Source: an uncultured Gemmatimonadota bacterium (GTDB lineage Bacteria > Gemmatimonadota > Gemmatimonadetes > Gemmatimonadales > GWC2-71-9). Taken from it: a DNA stretch of 10,053 nt. The DNA lies in contig CAMPKP010000130.1 of the NCBI GenBank assembly GCA_946887295.1, forward strand, positions 1 through 10,053. The letters are read 5' to 3'. Every line of letters begins with the position of its first letter. Within the stretch, counting starts at the first letter, position 1. Below the pieces are notes generated by a model that was not told where the DNA came from, did no database searches, and saw only the letters and a program-made list of their open reading frames with translations. Below, one piece after another: positions 1 through 6,804 of the stretch. The translations under genes were made by a program, and so were the position numbers.

Positions 1-912
1 CGCCGCAGCTGGACCTTCGTCCTGGCGCCGTCCGCCGTCAGCATCACCGCCGCGGCGGTCGCGGCCGAATGGAGCACGCGGCCCACTGCGGCCACGACGC
101 TCCGAAGCTCGGGCGTCGGCTCGGTGGTGCCGCTGGACGAGCGCCGGCTCGTCGTCACCCTGGATCGCCCCGCCGACTCGGTGCCCGCCCTCTTCGCCGA
201 CCCCTCGCTCGGACTCGTCACCGATTCGCTGCCCTCGACGGGCACGACGTTCACCGCGCGCCGGCCGGCCAGCGGCGATCCTCGCGACGCGCTCGATGCC
301 GGCGCCGACGTCCTGCGCACCGGCGATCCGGTGATCCTGGACTACGCGCGAAATCGCCCCGACCTCACGGTCCACCCGCTGCCCTGGAACCGGACCTACG
401 TGCTCGTGGTCCCTCCGGGTCGCGAAGGGTTGGGCGACCTGATCCGAGGGGACACCGTGGGGTTCCGCGCCGGCCTCGCCCGCGACGCGGTGCACACCGA
501 GTCGCGCGCCGCGGAGCCGCCGTTCTGGTGGGACGGGTTGGGGGACTGCCCTGCTGCCGAGGAACCGGCTCCCCTCGAGCCGGCCGGCACCGGCGCCGTC
601 GTGTACGACCGGGATGACGCTGTCGCCCGTGCGCTCGCCGAGCGGGTGGTGGCCCTCACCGACGACCCGGCAACGGCGGCGAGCGGCATCCCGGCGCGGC
701 TGCTGGCCCGATCGCTCCGGCAGGGCCTCGCCCGGGCATTCGTCGTGGGTGTGCCACGGGTGGCGCTGGTCCCCTGTCGTGAGGCGCGTTGGCCCGCGGG
801 CTCGGCGCTGGTCCCGCTGATCGACACCCGGATGCGCGCGATCGTCCGGCGTGGAGTGCCCCCGCTCGCCGTGGAGGCAGACGGCTCGCTCCGCCCGGCG
901 GACTGGCCGTGA
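1..912 (+). CDS. Family-5-like extracellular solute-binding protein, 5'-truncated by the window edge
   Basis: The frame is open from base 1 to TGA at 910-912, giving 303 residues of a longer protein whose start lies outside the window. The early residues (RRSWTFVLAP, then ITAAAVAAEW) resemble the stretch of family-5 solute-binding proteins where a WTF-x-L strand is followed by a TAxDV helix. After it, RRLVVTLDRPADSVPALFADP resembles their 'valLxxPxxxxLaxLAdp' segment. A later section (DALDAGADVL, then LPWNRTYVLVV) fits the part that walks back into the ligand lobe. Known members bind peptides or other small ligands in the periplasm for ABC import. No permease or ATPase gene is visible, and the next gene is a sensor kinase starting in its stop codon, so a role in ligand presentation to that kinase is possible (inference). 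Similarity is by eye and the typical glycine-rich motif is degenerate; an unrelated periplasmic protein is the alternative. Confidence 0.6.
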   Translation, partial: RRSWTFVLAPSAVSITAAAVAAEWSTRPTAATTLRSSGVGSVVPLDERRLVVTLDRPADSVPALFADPSLGLVTDSLPSTGTTFTARRPASGDPRDALDAGADVLRTGDPVILDYARNRPDLTVHPLPWNRTYVLVVPPGREGLGDLIRGDTVGFRAGLARDAVHTESRAAEPPFWWDGLGDCPAAEEPAPLEPAGTGAVVYDRDDAVARALAERVVALTDDPATAASGIPARLLARSLRQGLARAFVVGVPRVALVPCREARWPAGSALVPLIDTRMRAIVRRGVPPLAVEADGSLRPADWP

Positions 913-2597
913 CCTTCCGCACCCGGCTCCAGCTCGCCACGGTCCTGGCCGCGCTGATACCCCTGACGGTGCTGGCGTTCGGCGTTCGGCGCGAGATGGA
1001 TCGCCGGCTCACCGAGGAGTCCCGGAGGCGGGGCGAAGCCGCGGTGCAGGCGCTCGGCACCGAGCTTCGGCAGGAGCACGACCGGCTGGCGGCGCGGCTC
1101 GGAGCGCTCGCCGAGGAGCTCGCCGCCGACAACCGGCTTCGCTTGGCCGCCGTTCAGGGCGACGCTCGATCGCGTGCGTACATCCTGGACTGGGCCGGCA
1201 TTGCCATGCGCATCGCCGGCCTGTCCGTGCTCCAGGTCCAGGACAGCAGCGGCCGCATCCTGAGCTCGGGCCACTTCCGGAACGAGTACGACCGGCTCCG
1301 CCCCCAGCTGCCCGACTTTCTGCTCGGAGCCGGCGGGGCCCCCGCCCTGGCTCGCGTGCGGACGGCCGAATCGCCGCTGCTCGTGCTGGCCGCCGCCGAG
1401 CGGTTCACGGTGGCGGGCCGGCCCTTCGTGCTCGTCGGGGGAATCGCGGCCGAAGACCGGTTCCTCAGCCGGCTGGATCCGGACCCCGATCTCGGGGTGG
1501 AGCTGGCGGCGCCGGATTCGGCGGGCGCGCAGCCCGGCGGCGCCCGGGTCATCGGCTCACTCGCTCTTCCGTTCCTCGATGCCCGCCAGGGGTCCGCACC
1601 GGATACCGCCCGGCTCGTCGTGACCCGTACCTCCGGCACACTGGCCGCGCTTCAGCAGGGGCTCAACACCTGGTTCCTCGTGTCCCTGGCCGTCACGGCG
1701 CTGCTCGCACTCCTGCTCGCGGCCTGGCTCTCCCGGCTGGTGAGCCGGCCCCTCACCGATCTCGCCGAGAAGACCGCCGCCATCGACCTCGACCGGCTCG
1801 ATGCGGACTTCACCACCGCGCGCGAGGACGAGATCGGGGCGCTCTCCCGCCTGCTCGGCGCCATGACGGGACGGCTTCGTGCCGGCGCGGCCAGATTGCG
1901 TGAAGTCGAGCGGCGGGTCGCCATGGGCGAGCTGGCGCGGCAGGTGAATCACGACATCAAGAACGGCCTGGTGCCCATCCGGAACGTGCTGCGCCACCTG
2001 GAGGAGGTCGCCCGGGAGCGGCCCGAGACCCTGGGCGCCGTGTTCCAGGAGCGGCGCGCGACGCTGGAGTCGAGCGTGAGCTATCTCGATACCCTGGCGC
2101 GCAACTACGCCAGACTGTCGCCCGCGCTCTCACCCGAGGCCTGCGACCTGAACGCGATGGTCTCCGACGTGGTTCGGGCCGCCGGCTCGCCCAGGGTCCG
2201 CACCGAGCTCGCGAGCGGCCTTCCGCCCGCGGCGGCCGACCGGCTCATGCTCCGGCGGGTGCTGGAGAACCTGATCGGCAACGCGGCCGACAGCGTCGCG
2301 CCGCCCCTGGACGGCGAGGTGGTGGTCTCGACCGAGAGCGTCACGGACGACGGCCGTGGGCTCGTCCTCCGAGTCGTCATCGCCGACTCCGGTCCGGGCA
2401 TGACCCGCGCCGAGCTGGACCGTGCATTCGACGACTTCTACACCACCAAGCCGGGAGGCACGGGGCTGGGGCTGTCCATCGTGCGCCGGCTGATTCTCGA
2501 CCTCGGCGGGGCGCTTCGCATCGAGACCGAGCCGGGCGCGGGCACCCGCGCTACCGTGGAGATTCCCACCGGCCCGGCCGGAGGAGCGGCACGATGA
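909..2597 (+). CDS. Membrane sensor histidine kinase (HAMP, HisKA-like, HATPase_c)
   Basis: A 562-residue kinase that should autophosphorylate on His and pass phosphate to the regulator encoded next. Order of parts: transmembrane helix about 7-25; a periplasmic region of about 229 residues, possibly Cache-like; second helix about 255-277; HAMP linker with SRPLTDL; phosphoacceptor helix with H348 in NHDIKNGL; N-box LENLIGNAAD 452-461; G1 box DSGPGM 493-498; F-box FDDFYTTKP; G2 box GGTGLGL 516-522. The H-box resembles the HDIKNPL type of NtrY-related kinases but has Gly instead of Pro. I chose GTG at 909 because it overlaps the previous stop (GTGA) and puts the first membrane helix at the N terminus. 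The ATG at 789 would add 40 low-complexity residues inside the upstream gene. The Shine-Dalgarno is weak (GGCGGA, 897-902), which fits translational coupling. The signal sensed is unknown. Confidence 0.93.
   Translation: MTFRTRLQLATVLAALIPLTVLAFGVRREMDRRLTEESRRRGEAAVQALGTELRQEHDRLAARLGALAEELAADNRLRLAAVQGDARSRAYILDWAGIAMRIAGLSVLQVQDSSGRILSSGHFRNEYDRLRPQLPDFLLGAGGAPALARVRTAESPLLVLAAAERFTVAGRPFVLVGGIAAEDRFLSRLDPDPDLGVELAAPDSAGAQPGGARVIGSLALPFLDARQGSAPDTARLVVTRTSGTLAALQQGLNTWFLVSLAVTALLALLLAAWLSRLVSRPLTDLAEKTAAIDLDRLDADFTTAREDEIGALSRLLGAMTGRLRAGAARLREVERRVAMGELARQVNHDIKNGLVPIRNVLRHLEEVARERPETLGAVFQERRATLESSVSYLDTLARNYARLSPALSPEACDLNAMVSDVVRAAGSPRVRTELASGLPPAAADRLMLRRVLENLIGNAADSVAPPLDGEVVVSTESVTDDGRGLVLRVVIADSGPGMTRAELDRAFDDFYTTKPGGTGLGLSIVRRLILDLGGALRIETEPGAGTRATVEIPTGPAGGAAR
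2580..2586 (+). promoter_or_regulatory. Shine-Dalgarno for the response regulator
   Basis: GGAGGAG lies 7 bases before the ATG at 2594, inside the end of the kinase gene. It supports this start and suggests efficient independent initiation of the regulator in addition to coupling through the ATGA overlap. Confidence 0.75.
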
Positions 2598-3979
2598 CCC
2601 TGGTGCTCGTGGTGGACGACGTGGCGCCCCTCGCCGAGCAGTACGCCTACGATCTCCGCCGGACCGGCGGGTACGAGGTGCTCGTCGCGCCCGGCGGGGA
2701 GAAGGCGCTGGAGATCCTCGCCGCCGCGCCGGTGGACTGCGTGGTGCTCGACCTCGAGATGCCGGGGATGGACGGCTTCGACGTGCTGCGGGCGCTGGAG
2801 CGAAAGGGCTCGCAGGTGCCGGTCGTCGTCTACACCGGAACCGGCAGCTACGACCGCTGCGTGCAGGCGCTCCGGCTCGGCGCGTACGGATTCATCGACA
2901 AGGCCGAGCCGATGGAGCGGGTGGTTCACGAGATCGAGACCGCGATGGAGCGCCGGCGCCTCCGCTTCGAGGTCGGCGCGCTGCGGCGGCAGCTGGGCCG
3001 GGAGACCTCGCTGGTCGGGGGCAGCGCCGCCATGGCCGAGCTGCGCGCGGCGATCGCGCGAGTGGCGCCGATTCCGAGCCAGGTGCTGATCGCGGGGGAG
3101 AGCGGAACCGGCAAGGAGCTGGTGGCCCGCGACCTCCATCGCTTCGGCCCGCATCCCTCGGGACCGTTCGTGGCGATCAATTGCGCCGCTCTCCCCGAGA
3201 GCCTCATCGAGAGCGAGCTGTTCGGCCACGAGCGCGGGGCGTTCACCGGCGCGGTCGCCACCAGGAAGGGGGCGTTCGAGGCGGCGGAGCGCGGCACGCT
3301 CTTCCTCGACGAGGTGGGGGAGCTGCCGCTCCAGTCCCAGGCCAAGCTCCTCCGTGTGCTCGAGGAGCGGCAGGTCACCCGCCTCGGCGGGAGCAAGCCG
3401 ATCGCGATCGAGGCGAGGATCGTCGCGGCGACGAACCGCGACCTCGAGGCCGAGGTCCGCGCCGGCCGCTTTCGCGAGGATCTCTACTTCCGGCTCGCCG
3501 TCCACACTTTGCGGGTCCCTCCGCTCCGCGACCGGCTCTCCGATGTGCCGGCGCTGGTGGACCAGTTCCTGACCGGCATCTGCGCCCGCTTCGGGATCCG
3601 GCGGAAGAGGGTGGCGGCCGACGCGCTCGACCTGCTGATGGCCTGCGAGTGGCGCCGGAACAACGTCCGTGAGCTCCGGAACATCGTCGAGCGGATGATC
3701 ATCGCTTCGGACGGCGAGGTGATCGCACCGGAGCACGTGCCCGCGGAGATCCGTCCGCCGGGCGGTGCCGCACCCCCGCCCTCGCCGGGGTTGCAGGGCT
3801 TTCAGGAGCTCAAGGCCGAGGCGGAACGGAGGATCGTCGTGGCCGCCCTCGAGCGGCACGAGTGGCACGTGACCCGGACGGCCCAGTCGCTCGGCCTGGC
3901 GGACCACGCCAGCCTGCTGAAAATCATGCGCCGGCACGGGATCCGGCGGCCGACCGGGGGCCATAACCCTGGAGGCTGA
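2594..3979 (+). CDS. Sigma-54-dependent response regulator (receiver, AAA+, Fis-type HTH), NtrC family
   Basis: A 461-residue enhancer-binding protein that should use ATP hydrolysis to open promoters held by RNA polymerase-sigma-54. The receiver covers about 1-120, with acidic pocket D8/D9, phosphoacceptor D53 in VLDLEMPGMDG, T81 and K103. The AAA+ domain covers about 138-370: Walker A GESGTGKE 168-175, sigma-54-contacting loop GAFTGA 215-220, Walker B GTLFLDE 234-240, arginine-finger stretch FREDLYFRL 293-301, and sensor II as NNVREL 356-361, preceded by WRR instead of the usual WPG. A proline-rich linker (about 388-399) leads to a Fis-like helix-turn-helix at about 404-450. All catalytic motifs are intact, so it should be a working activator. 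It overlaps the kinase gene by ATGA and is its expected partner. The gene immediately downstream has a sigma-54-type promoter, its most obvious candidate target. The specific biological regulon is not readable from sequence. Confidence 0.96.
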   Translation: MTLVLVVDDVAPLAEQYAYDLRRTGGYEVLVAPGGEKALEILAAAPVDCVVLDLEMPGMDGFDVLRALERKGSQVPVVVYTGTGSYDRCVQALRLGAYGFIDKAEPMERVVHEIETAMERRRLRFEVGALRRQLGRETSLVGGSAAMAELRAAIARVAPIPSQVLIAGESGTGKELVARDLHRFGPHPSGPFVAINCAALPESLIESELFGHERGAFTGAVATRKGAFEAAERGTLFLDEVGELPLQSQAKLLRVLEERQVTRLGGSKPIAIEARIVAATNRDLEAEVRAGRFREDLYFRLAVHTLRVPPLRDRLSDVPALVDQFLTGICARFGIRRKRVAADALDLLMACEWRRNNVRELRNIVERMIIASDGEVIAPEHVPAEIRPPGGAAPPPSPGLQGFQELKAEAERRIVVAALERHEWHVTRTAQSLGLADHASLLKIMRRHGIRRPTGGHNPGG

Positions 3980-3993
3980 GACCGTGTACGGTC
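3980..3993. repeat. Short palindrome GACCGTGTACGGTC, candidate regulator site
   Basis: Six-base arms (GACCGT and ACGGTC) flank a 2-base centre, starting right after the regulator's stop codon. Such a tight dyad suits a protein dimer better than an RNA hairpin, because a 2-base loop is too small and no T-run follows. It is centred about 157 bases upstream of the predicted transcription start at 4144, a usual distance for a sigma-54 enhancer. Binding by the neighbouring Fis-type regulator is inference. Confidence 0.4.
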
Positions 3994-4034
3994 GGACACT
4001 TAGCCTTGGATCGAAGCGTGTCCACCGGAACACG
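3994..4034. repeat. Inverted GGACAC / GTGTCC motifs, candidate enhancer elements
   Basis: GGACAC at 3994-3999 is the exact reverse complement of GTGTCC at 4018-4023. The latter overlaps a second dyad, CGTGT (4017-4021) with ACACG (4030-4034). A further GTGTCC lies at 4109-4114, four bases before the -24 element. The clustering of one hexamer in about 120 bases of non-coding DNA is seen directly. Activator binding is inferred from its position between a sigma-54 activator gene and a sigma-54-like promoter. Hexamer matches can also arise by chance. Confidence 0.35.
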
Positions 4035-4055
4035 GACGGCGTGGACCCGGCTAGG

Positions 4056-4110
4056 CGCAAATTCACAAGCCTATTTATACCAACATGATGAAGATCTAGT
4101 CGCGAAATGT
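4056..4110. other. AT-rich island between candidate enhancer and promoter
   Basis: The stretch from CGCAAATTCAC to CGCGAAATG, including TATTTATACC, is far richer in A and T than anything nearby. It sits between the candidate enhancer dyads and the -24/-12 element, where sigma-54 promoters often have a flexible or IHF-bent segment. I could not find a good IHF consensus or a convincing -35/-10 pair in it. Confidence 0.4.
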
Positions 4111-4117
4111 GTCCTTC

Positions 4118-4132
4118 TGGCCGCCGGCTTGC
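4118..4132 (+). promoter_or_regulatory. Candidate sigma-54 (-24/-12) promoter for the TPR lipoprotein gene
   Basis: TGGCCGCCGGCTTGC matches both conserved cores of the sigma-54 consensus (TGGCAC-N5-TTGC). GG at 4119-4120 and GC at 4131-4132 are separated by exactly 10 bases, as required, and the -12 side is followed by CTTT. The outer ACG positions do not match. Transcription would start near 4144, leaving a leader of about 51 bases before the ATG at 4195. The match gains weight because a complete sigma-54 activator is encoded just upstream. GC-rich sequence makes a chance match possible, but this one falls in the only sizeable plus-strand intergenic region before a gene. Confidence 0.65.
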
Positions 4133-4182
4133 CTTTAATCGGCACGCCGGTCACTCACACGCGTCCTCGCCGACGCCCAGCC

Positions 4183-4188
4183 AGGAGG
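4183..4188 (+). promoter_or_regulatory. Shine-Dalgarno of the TPR lipoprotein gene
   Basis: A full AGGAGG lies six bases before ATG 4195. It settles the start codon in favour of this ATG over an in-frame ATG at 4006, which has no such site and would place coding sequence across the promoter region. Confidence 0.85.
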
Positions 4189-4194
4189 AAACCC

Positions 4195-5118
4195 ATGTCG
4201 TTCCGCCCGTCTCACATCGCTATCGCGATCGCCGCCCTCGTGCCCCTTGCCGCCGGCTGCGGCGACGACAAGCGCCCCGTCACGACCACCATCTCGAGCT
4301 CTCCCGCGACCGTCGCCGTCGTGGACAGCGGCCCGGCGGCCACGAGCGGCGAAGCCGCCGGCCCGACCGCCTCCGTCACCTACGCCGACGCCGAGGCGGC
4401 CTACACCGGCCGCAACTACGACGAGGCCGCCCACCTGTTCGCGGCCTACACCCGCTCCAACCCCGACAACGCCTGGGGCCACTACATGTACGGCCTGTCG
4501 TCCTGGAAAGCAGGGGACCCCGAGCAGTCCATCGCCAGCTTCGACGAGGCGCTCCGCCTCGATCCCCGGCACCGCAAGAGCCTGCTGAACTCCGCGCGGG
4601 TGCTTCTGGAGACCGGTCGTCCGCGTGAGGCGCTGGGGCGCATCGAGCGGGCGATGAGTCTCGAGCCTCTCTCGGGCGAAGGACTCCGCCTGCTGGGGCG
4701 GGCCCGCTACGAGCTGAAGCAGATTCCCGAGGCGGTCGACGCCTACCAGCGGGCGATCGCCCTCGACGAGCGGGATGCCTGGGCGATGAACAACCTGGGT
4801 CTGATTCACATCCAGCAGGACCGGAGCGACAGCGCACTCCCGATCCTGGCCCGGGCGGTGGAGCTTCGCTCCGACTCGCCGGTCTTCCAGAACAATCTCG
4901 GTACCGCGCTGGAGCGCACCGGGCACTTCGCCGCGGCGGCCAAAGCCTACGAGGCGGCGCTCGCGGCCGACAGCACCTACGGCAAGGCCGCGGCGAGCCT
5001 CGGCCGGGTCACCCCGCACGTGGAGAGCGACAGCTCCACGGTGGACCTGCCGGCGCTCGTGACGGAGTTTCAGGCCGAGGTGCAGCGGTGGAGGGATTCG
5101 ACCAACAGTATGGAGTGA
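4195..5118 (+). CDS. TPR-repeat lipoprotein
   Basis: A 307-residue exported protein. The start has basic residues, a hydrophobic segment (about 8-20) and a lipobox-like LAAGC, so Cys22 is the probable lipidated residue. A low-complexity Ser/Thr/Ala/Pro linker (about 30-60) is followed by six tandem tetratricopeptide repeats with a regular 34-residue spacing: about 62-92, 93-126, 127-160, 161-194, 195-228 and 229-262. They show the usual W/L-G-Y-A-A-P pattern, for example AWAMNNLGLIHIQQDR and AVDAYQRAIALDERD-like units. The tail (about 263-307) is not TPR. TPR arrays bind other proteins, so an adaptor at the cell-envelope surface is likely; the partner is unknown. The gene stands alone behind the sigma-54-like promoter and ahead of a strong hairpin. 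It is therefore a probable single-gene output of the two-component system upstream (inference). Confidence 0.9.
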   Translation: MSFRPSHIAIAIAALVPLAAGCGDDKRPVTTTISSSPATVAVVDSGPAATSGEAAGPTASVTYADAEAAYTGRNYDEAAHLFAAYTRSNPDNAWGHYMYGLSSWKAGDPEQSIASFDEALRLDPRHRKSLLNSARVLLETGRPREALGRIERAMSLEPLSGEGLRLLGRARYELKQIPEAVDAYQRAIALDERDAWAMNNLGLIHIQQDRSDSALPILARAVELRSDSPVFQNNLGTALERTGHFAAAAKAYEAALAADSTYGKAAASLGRVTPHVESDSSTVDLPALVTEFQAEVQRWRDSTNSME

Positions 5119-5143
5119 GTTGCCACCCGAGCTGAGCGATCGT

Positions 5144-5184
5144 CGGCGCGGGGCGAACCGGACCCTCTCGTTCGCCCCGCGCCG
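5144..5184. terminator. Perfect 15-bp stem between convergent genes, probable bidirectional terminator
   Basis: CGGCGCGGGGCGAAC (5144-5158) pairs exactly with GTTCGCCCCGCGCCG (5170-5184) around an 11-base loop. Wobble pairs and one C-G pair can extend the stem to 5141/5187. It lies between the TPR gene stop (5118) and the stop of the facing minus-strand gene (5189-5191), so it can end transcripts from both sides. There is no clear U-tract on either side, which is common in GC-rich genomes but leaves the termination efficiency uncertain. Confidence 0.75.
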
Positions 5185-5188
5185 GTGA

Positions 5189-5644
5189 TTACGACTTCTG
5201 TTCTCCACGCTCCGCCTTCCCGGAGCCTTCCTTCCGCGCCATCGTCACGAGAGCCCGAAGCACCTGGCCGATCCGCACGTCGATCGTTCTGCGCACCGGC
5301 TCGAAGCCGAAGCAGCGGACACCGAGTCGGTAGCGGCCGGGGAGCAGCTGGGGAAAGCGGAACATGTTCTGGAGCCGAGCGGCGGCGATGGACCGGACGT
5401 CACGAACCGGCGCCCCATCGGGCTCGAGCCACACCTCCCCGTTGCACCCCCGCTCGCCTTCCGCAGTCACGACCGACCCGACCACCACCCCGTACCGGAA
5501 GCGGTCGTCCACCGGAAGGGCGATCGCGTCGGGCCCGCTGGTCCCGAGCGGCCGCGAGCGGCGCTCCAGGACCATGCTCGACCGAGTGCCGGCGGCGCAG
5601 CCTGCGAGCAGCGCCAGCGCGCCCAGGAGAGCAGCGCTTCTCAC
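5189..5644 (-). CDS. Small lipoprotein with carboxypeptidase-regulatory-like domain
   Basis: A 151-residue protein, last gene of the minus-strand operon. It opens with a compact lipoprotein signal (MRSAALLGALALLAGC), with a textbook lipobox LLAGC and Cys16 as the lipid site. Residues about 52-135 look like a beta-sandwich of the carboxypeptidase-regulatory type: GVVVGSVVTAEG, then FPQLLPGRYRLGVRCFGFEPVRRTI, then a G-x-V-L-R-A-L strand. Such domains occur in envelope proteins and are not enzymes themselves. The charged tail (RKEGSGKAERGEQKS) is probably disordered. I chose GTG at 5644-5642 because it overlaps the upstream stop (GTGA) and begins the signal peptide exactly. The longer open frame reaching to 6163 runs antisense-like through the oxidoreductase gene in a non-coding frame. 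The molecular role is unknown. Confidence 0.8.
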   Translation of the reverse strand: MRSAALLGALALLAGCAAGTRSSMVLERRSRPLGTSGPDAIALPVDDRFRYGVVVGSVVTAEGERGCNGEVWLEPDGAPVRDVRSIAAARLQNMFRFPQLLPGRYRLGVRCFGFEPVRRTIDVRIGQVLRALVTMARKEGSGKAERGEQKS

Positions 5645-6804
5645 AGGACGCCCGACGTGGGGTTGGGCTCGCCCTCCGCGAAACGGGTCGGCCGGAGCGC
5701 CGTGGCGTCGAGAGTCGAGGCGGCGCCGTCGGAGATGATCTCGGCGAGAAGGTGGCCCAGCGCGGGTGCGTGCATGACGCCGTGGCCCGACGAGCCGTTC
5801 GCCAGGAAGAGGTTGGAGCACCCCGGCGCGGCGCCGAGAATGGCATGCCTGTCGGGCGACATCTCGTAGAGGCCGGCCCAGCAGGACGATCCATCGATCG
5901 GGCAGCCGCGGAGCGAGGGCACCCGCTGGTGGGCCAGGGCTCTCACCTGCCCGATCCAGGACGGGTCCACCGAACAGTCGAATGGACGGCCTTCGACGCC
6001 CGGCGTCGGGTACAGGAGCAGCACGCGGCCGTCGCGCACCCGCAGGTGGAAGCCGTCTCCCGCGAAGATCGTCATCGGCATCGTCTCCGGGAGCAGATCG
6101 CACGGGCCCGTGACCGCGCCCTGTCGTCGGAGCGGCGTGACCGGCAGCGTCACGCCCGCCCAATCGCCGACTGCGGCCGCCCAGGCTCCCGCGGCGTTCA
6201 CGACGGCCGCCACTCCGATGGACTCACGCGACGTGACCACCGCGGAGACGGTGCCGTCCGCGCGGCGGGAGAACCCGGTCGCCTCGACTCCCCATTCCAC
6301 CCGCGCCCCGAGCCGCTGGGCGGCGGCGAGATAGCCCTCGAGCAGCTGCATCGGCCTGATGTACCCGTCGGTGGGACAGAAGACGCCTCCCACGATGTCG
6401 CCCGTCACCAGCGCCGGATTGAGCCGGGGCACATCGTCGGAAGCGACCTCCACGGCTTCCGTGAGTCCCTCGGCGTGCTGGACGCGCTGCCCCTCACGCA
6501 GCCGGGCCAGCTCACCCTCGTCGCGGGCGAGCCAGAGGTAGCCCACCGGCGAGTAGCCGGGATCCACGCCGGTCTCCGCCTCGAAGCGGAGGAGCTTCTC
6601 TCTCGCCAGCAGCGAGAGGCGCACGTTGATGGGCGTGGCGTACTGCGCGCGGAACCCGCCCGTGGCGCGGCTGGTGCTGCCGCCGCCAGGTCCGGCGCCA
6701 CGATCCAGGATCACCACGTCGCGCCACCCGCGGGCGGCCAGGTGGTACGCCACGCTGGCGCCGATCACGCCCCCGCCGATCACGGCGACCGAAGCCGTCG
6801 TCAT
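5641..6804 (-). CDS. FAD-dependent oxidoreductase, DAO family (sarcosine/glycine/D-amino-acid oxidase type)
   Basis: A 387-residue cytosolic flavoprotein of normal family length that should oxidise an amine or amino-acid C-N bond with FAD. The N-terminal Rossmann motif is GGGVIG 10-15 with acidic D34 ending the second strand, followed by the family signature STSRATGG 43-50. Further DAO-family landmarks are DGYIRP 146-151, NAAGAW 203-208, GLYEMSPDRHAILG 311-324 and ANGSSGHGVMHAPALG 335-350. The closest style is the sarcosine oxidase beta-subunit / dimethylglycine dehydrogenase-like group. No alpha, gamma or delta sarcosine oxidase subunit lies beside it, so a single-subunit enzyme is more likely and the substrate is open. 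The start ATG (6804-6802) overlaps the stop of the VOC gene (ATGA). It has no strong ribosome site of its own, which points to coupled translation. Confidence 0.92.
   Translation of the reverse strand: MTTASVAVIGGGVIGASVAYHLAARGWRDVVILDRGAGPGGGSTSRATGGFRAQYATPINVRLSLLAREKLLRFEAETGVDPGYSPVGYLWLARDEGELARLREGQRVQHAEGLTEAVEVASDDVPRLNPALVTGDIVGGVFCPTDGYIRPMQLLEGYLAAAQRLGARVEWGVEATGFSRRADGTVSAVVTSRESIGVAAVVNAAGAWAAAVGDWAGVTLPVTPLRRQGAVTGPCDLLPETMPMTIFAGDGFHLRVRDGRVLLLYPTPGVEGRPFDCSVDPSWIGQVRALAHQRVPSLRGCPIDGSSCWAGLYEMSPDRHAILGAAPGCSNLFLANGSSGHGVMHAPALGHLLAEIISDGAASTLDATALRPTRFAEGEPNPTSGVL

Noticed and set aside
789..908. N-terminal extension of the histidine kinase from ATG 789
   Set aside because: It would add 40 Arg/Pro/Gly-rich residues before the first membrane helix and lie inside the upstream gene. 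GTG 909 forms a normal GTGA junction.
3980..3993. Rho-independent terminator after the regulator gene
   Set aside because: The dyad has only a 2-base centre and no T-run, so it is a poor RNA hairpin.
2438..4066. 542-codon minus-strand frame opposite the regulator
   Set aside because: It runs across the end of the kinase, the whole regulator and the intergenic gap, and shows no family features.
4062..4080. Housekeeping -35/-10 promoter in the AT-rich island
   Set aside because: TATTTA has no acceptable -35 partner at 16-18 bases, so only AT-richness can be claimed.
4006..4194. N-terminal extension of the TPR lipoprotein from ATG 4006
   Set aside because: It would bury the signal peptide and cover the promoter and AGGAGG. 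The ATG at 4195 gives a clean lipoprotein start.
5645..6163. N-terminal extension of the small lipoprotein gene to 6163
   Set aside because: It overlaps the oxidoreductase gene in a different frame, and the signal peptide begins exactly at GTG 5644.
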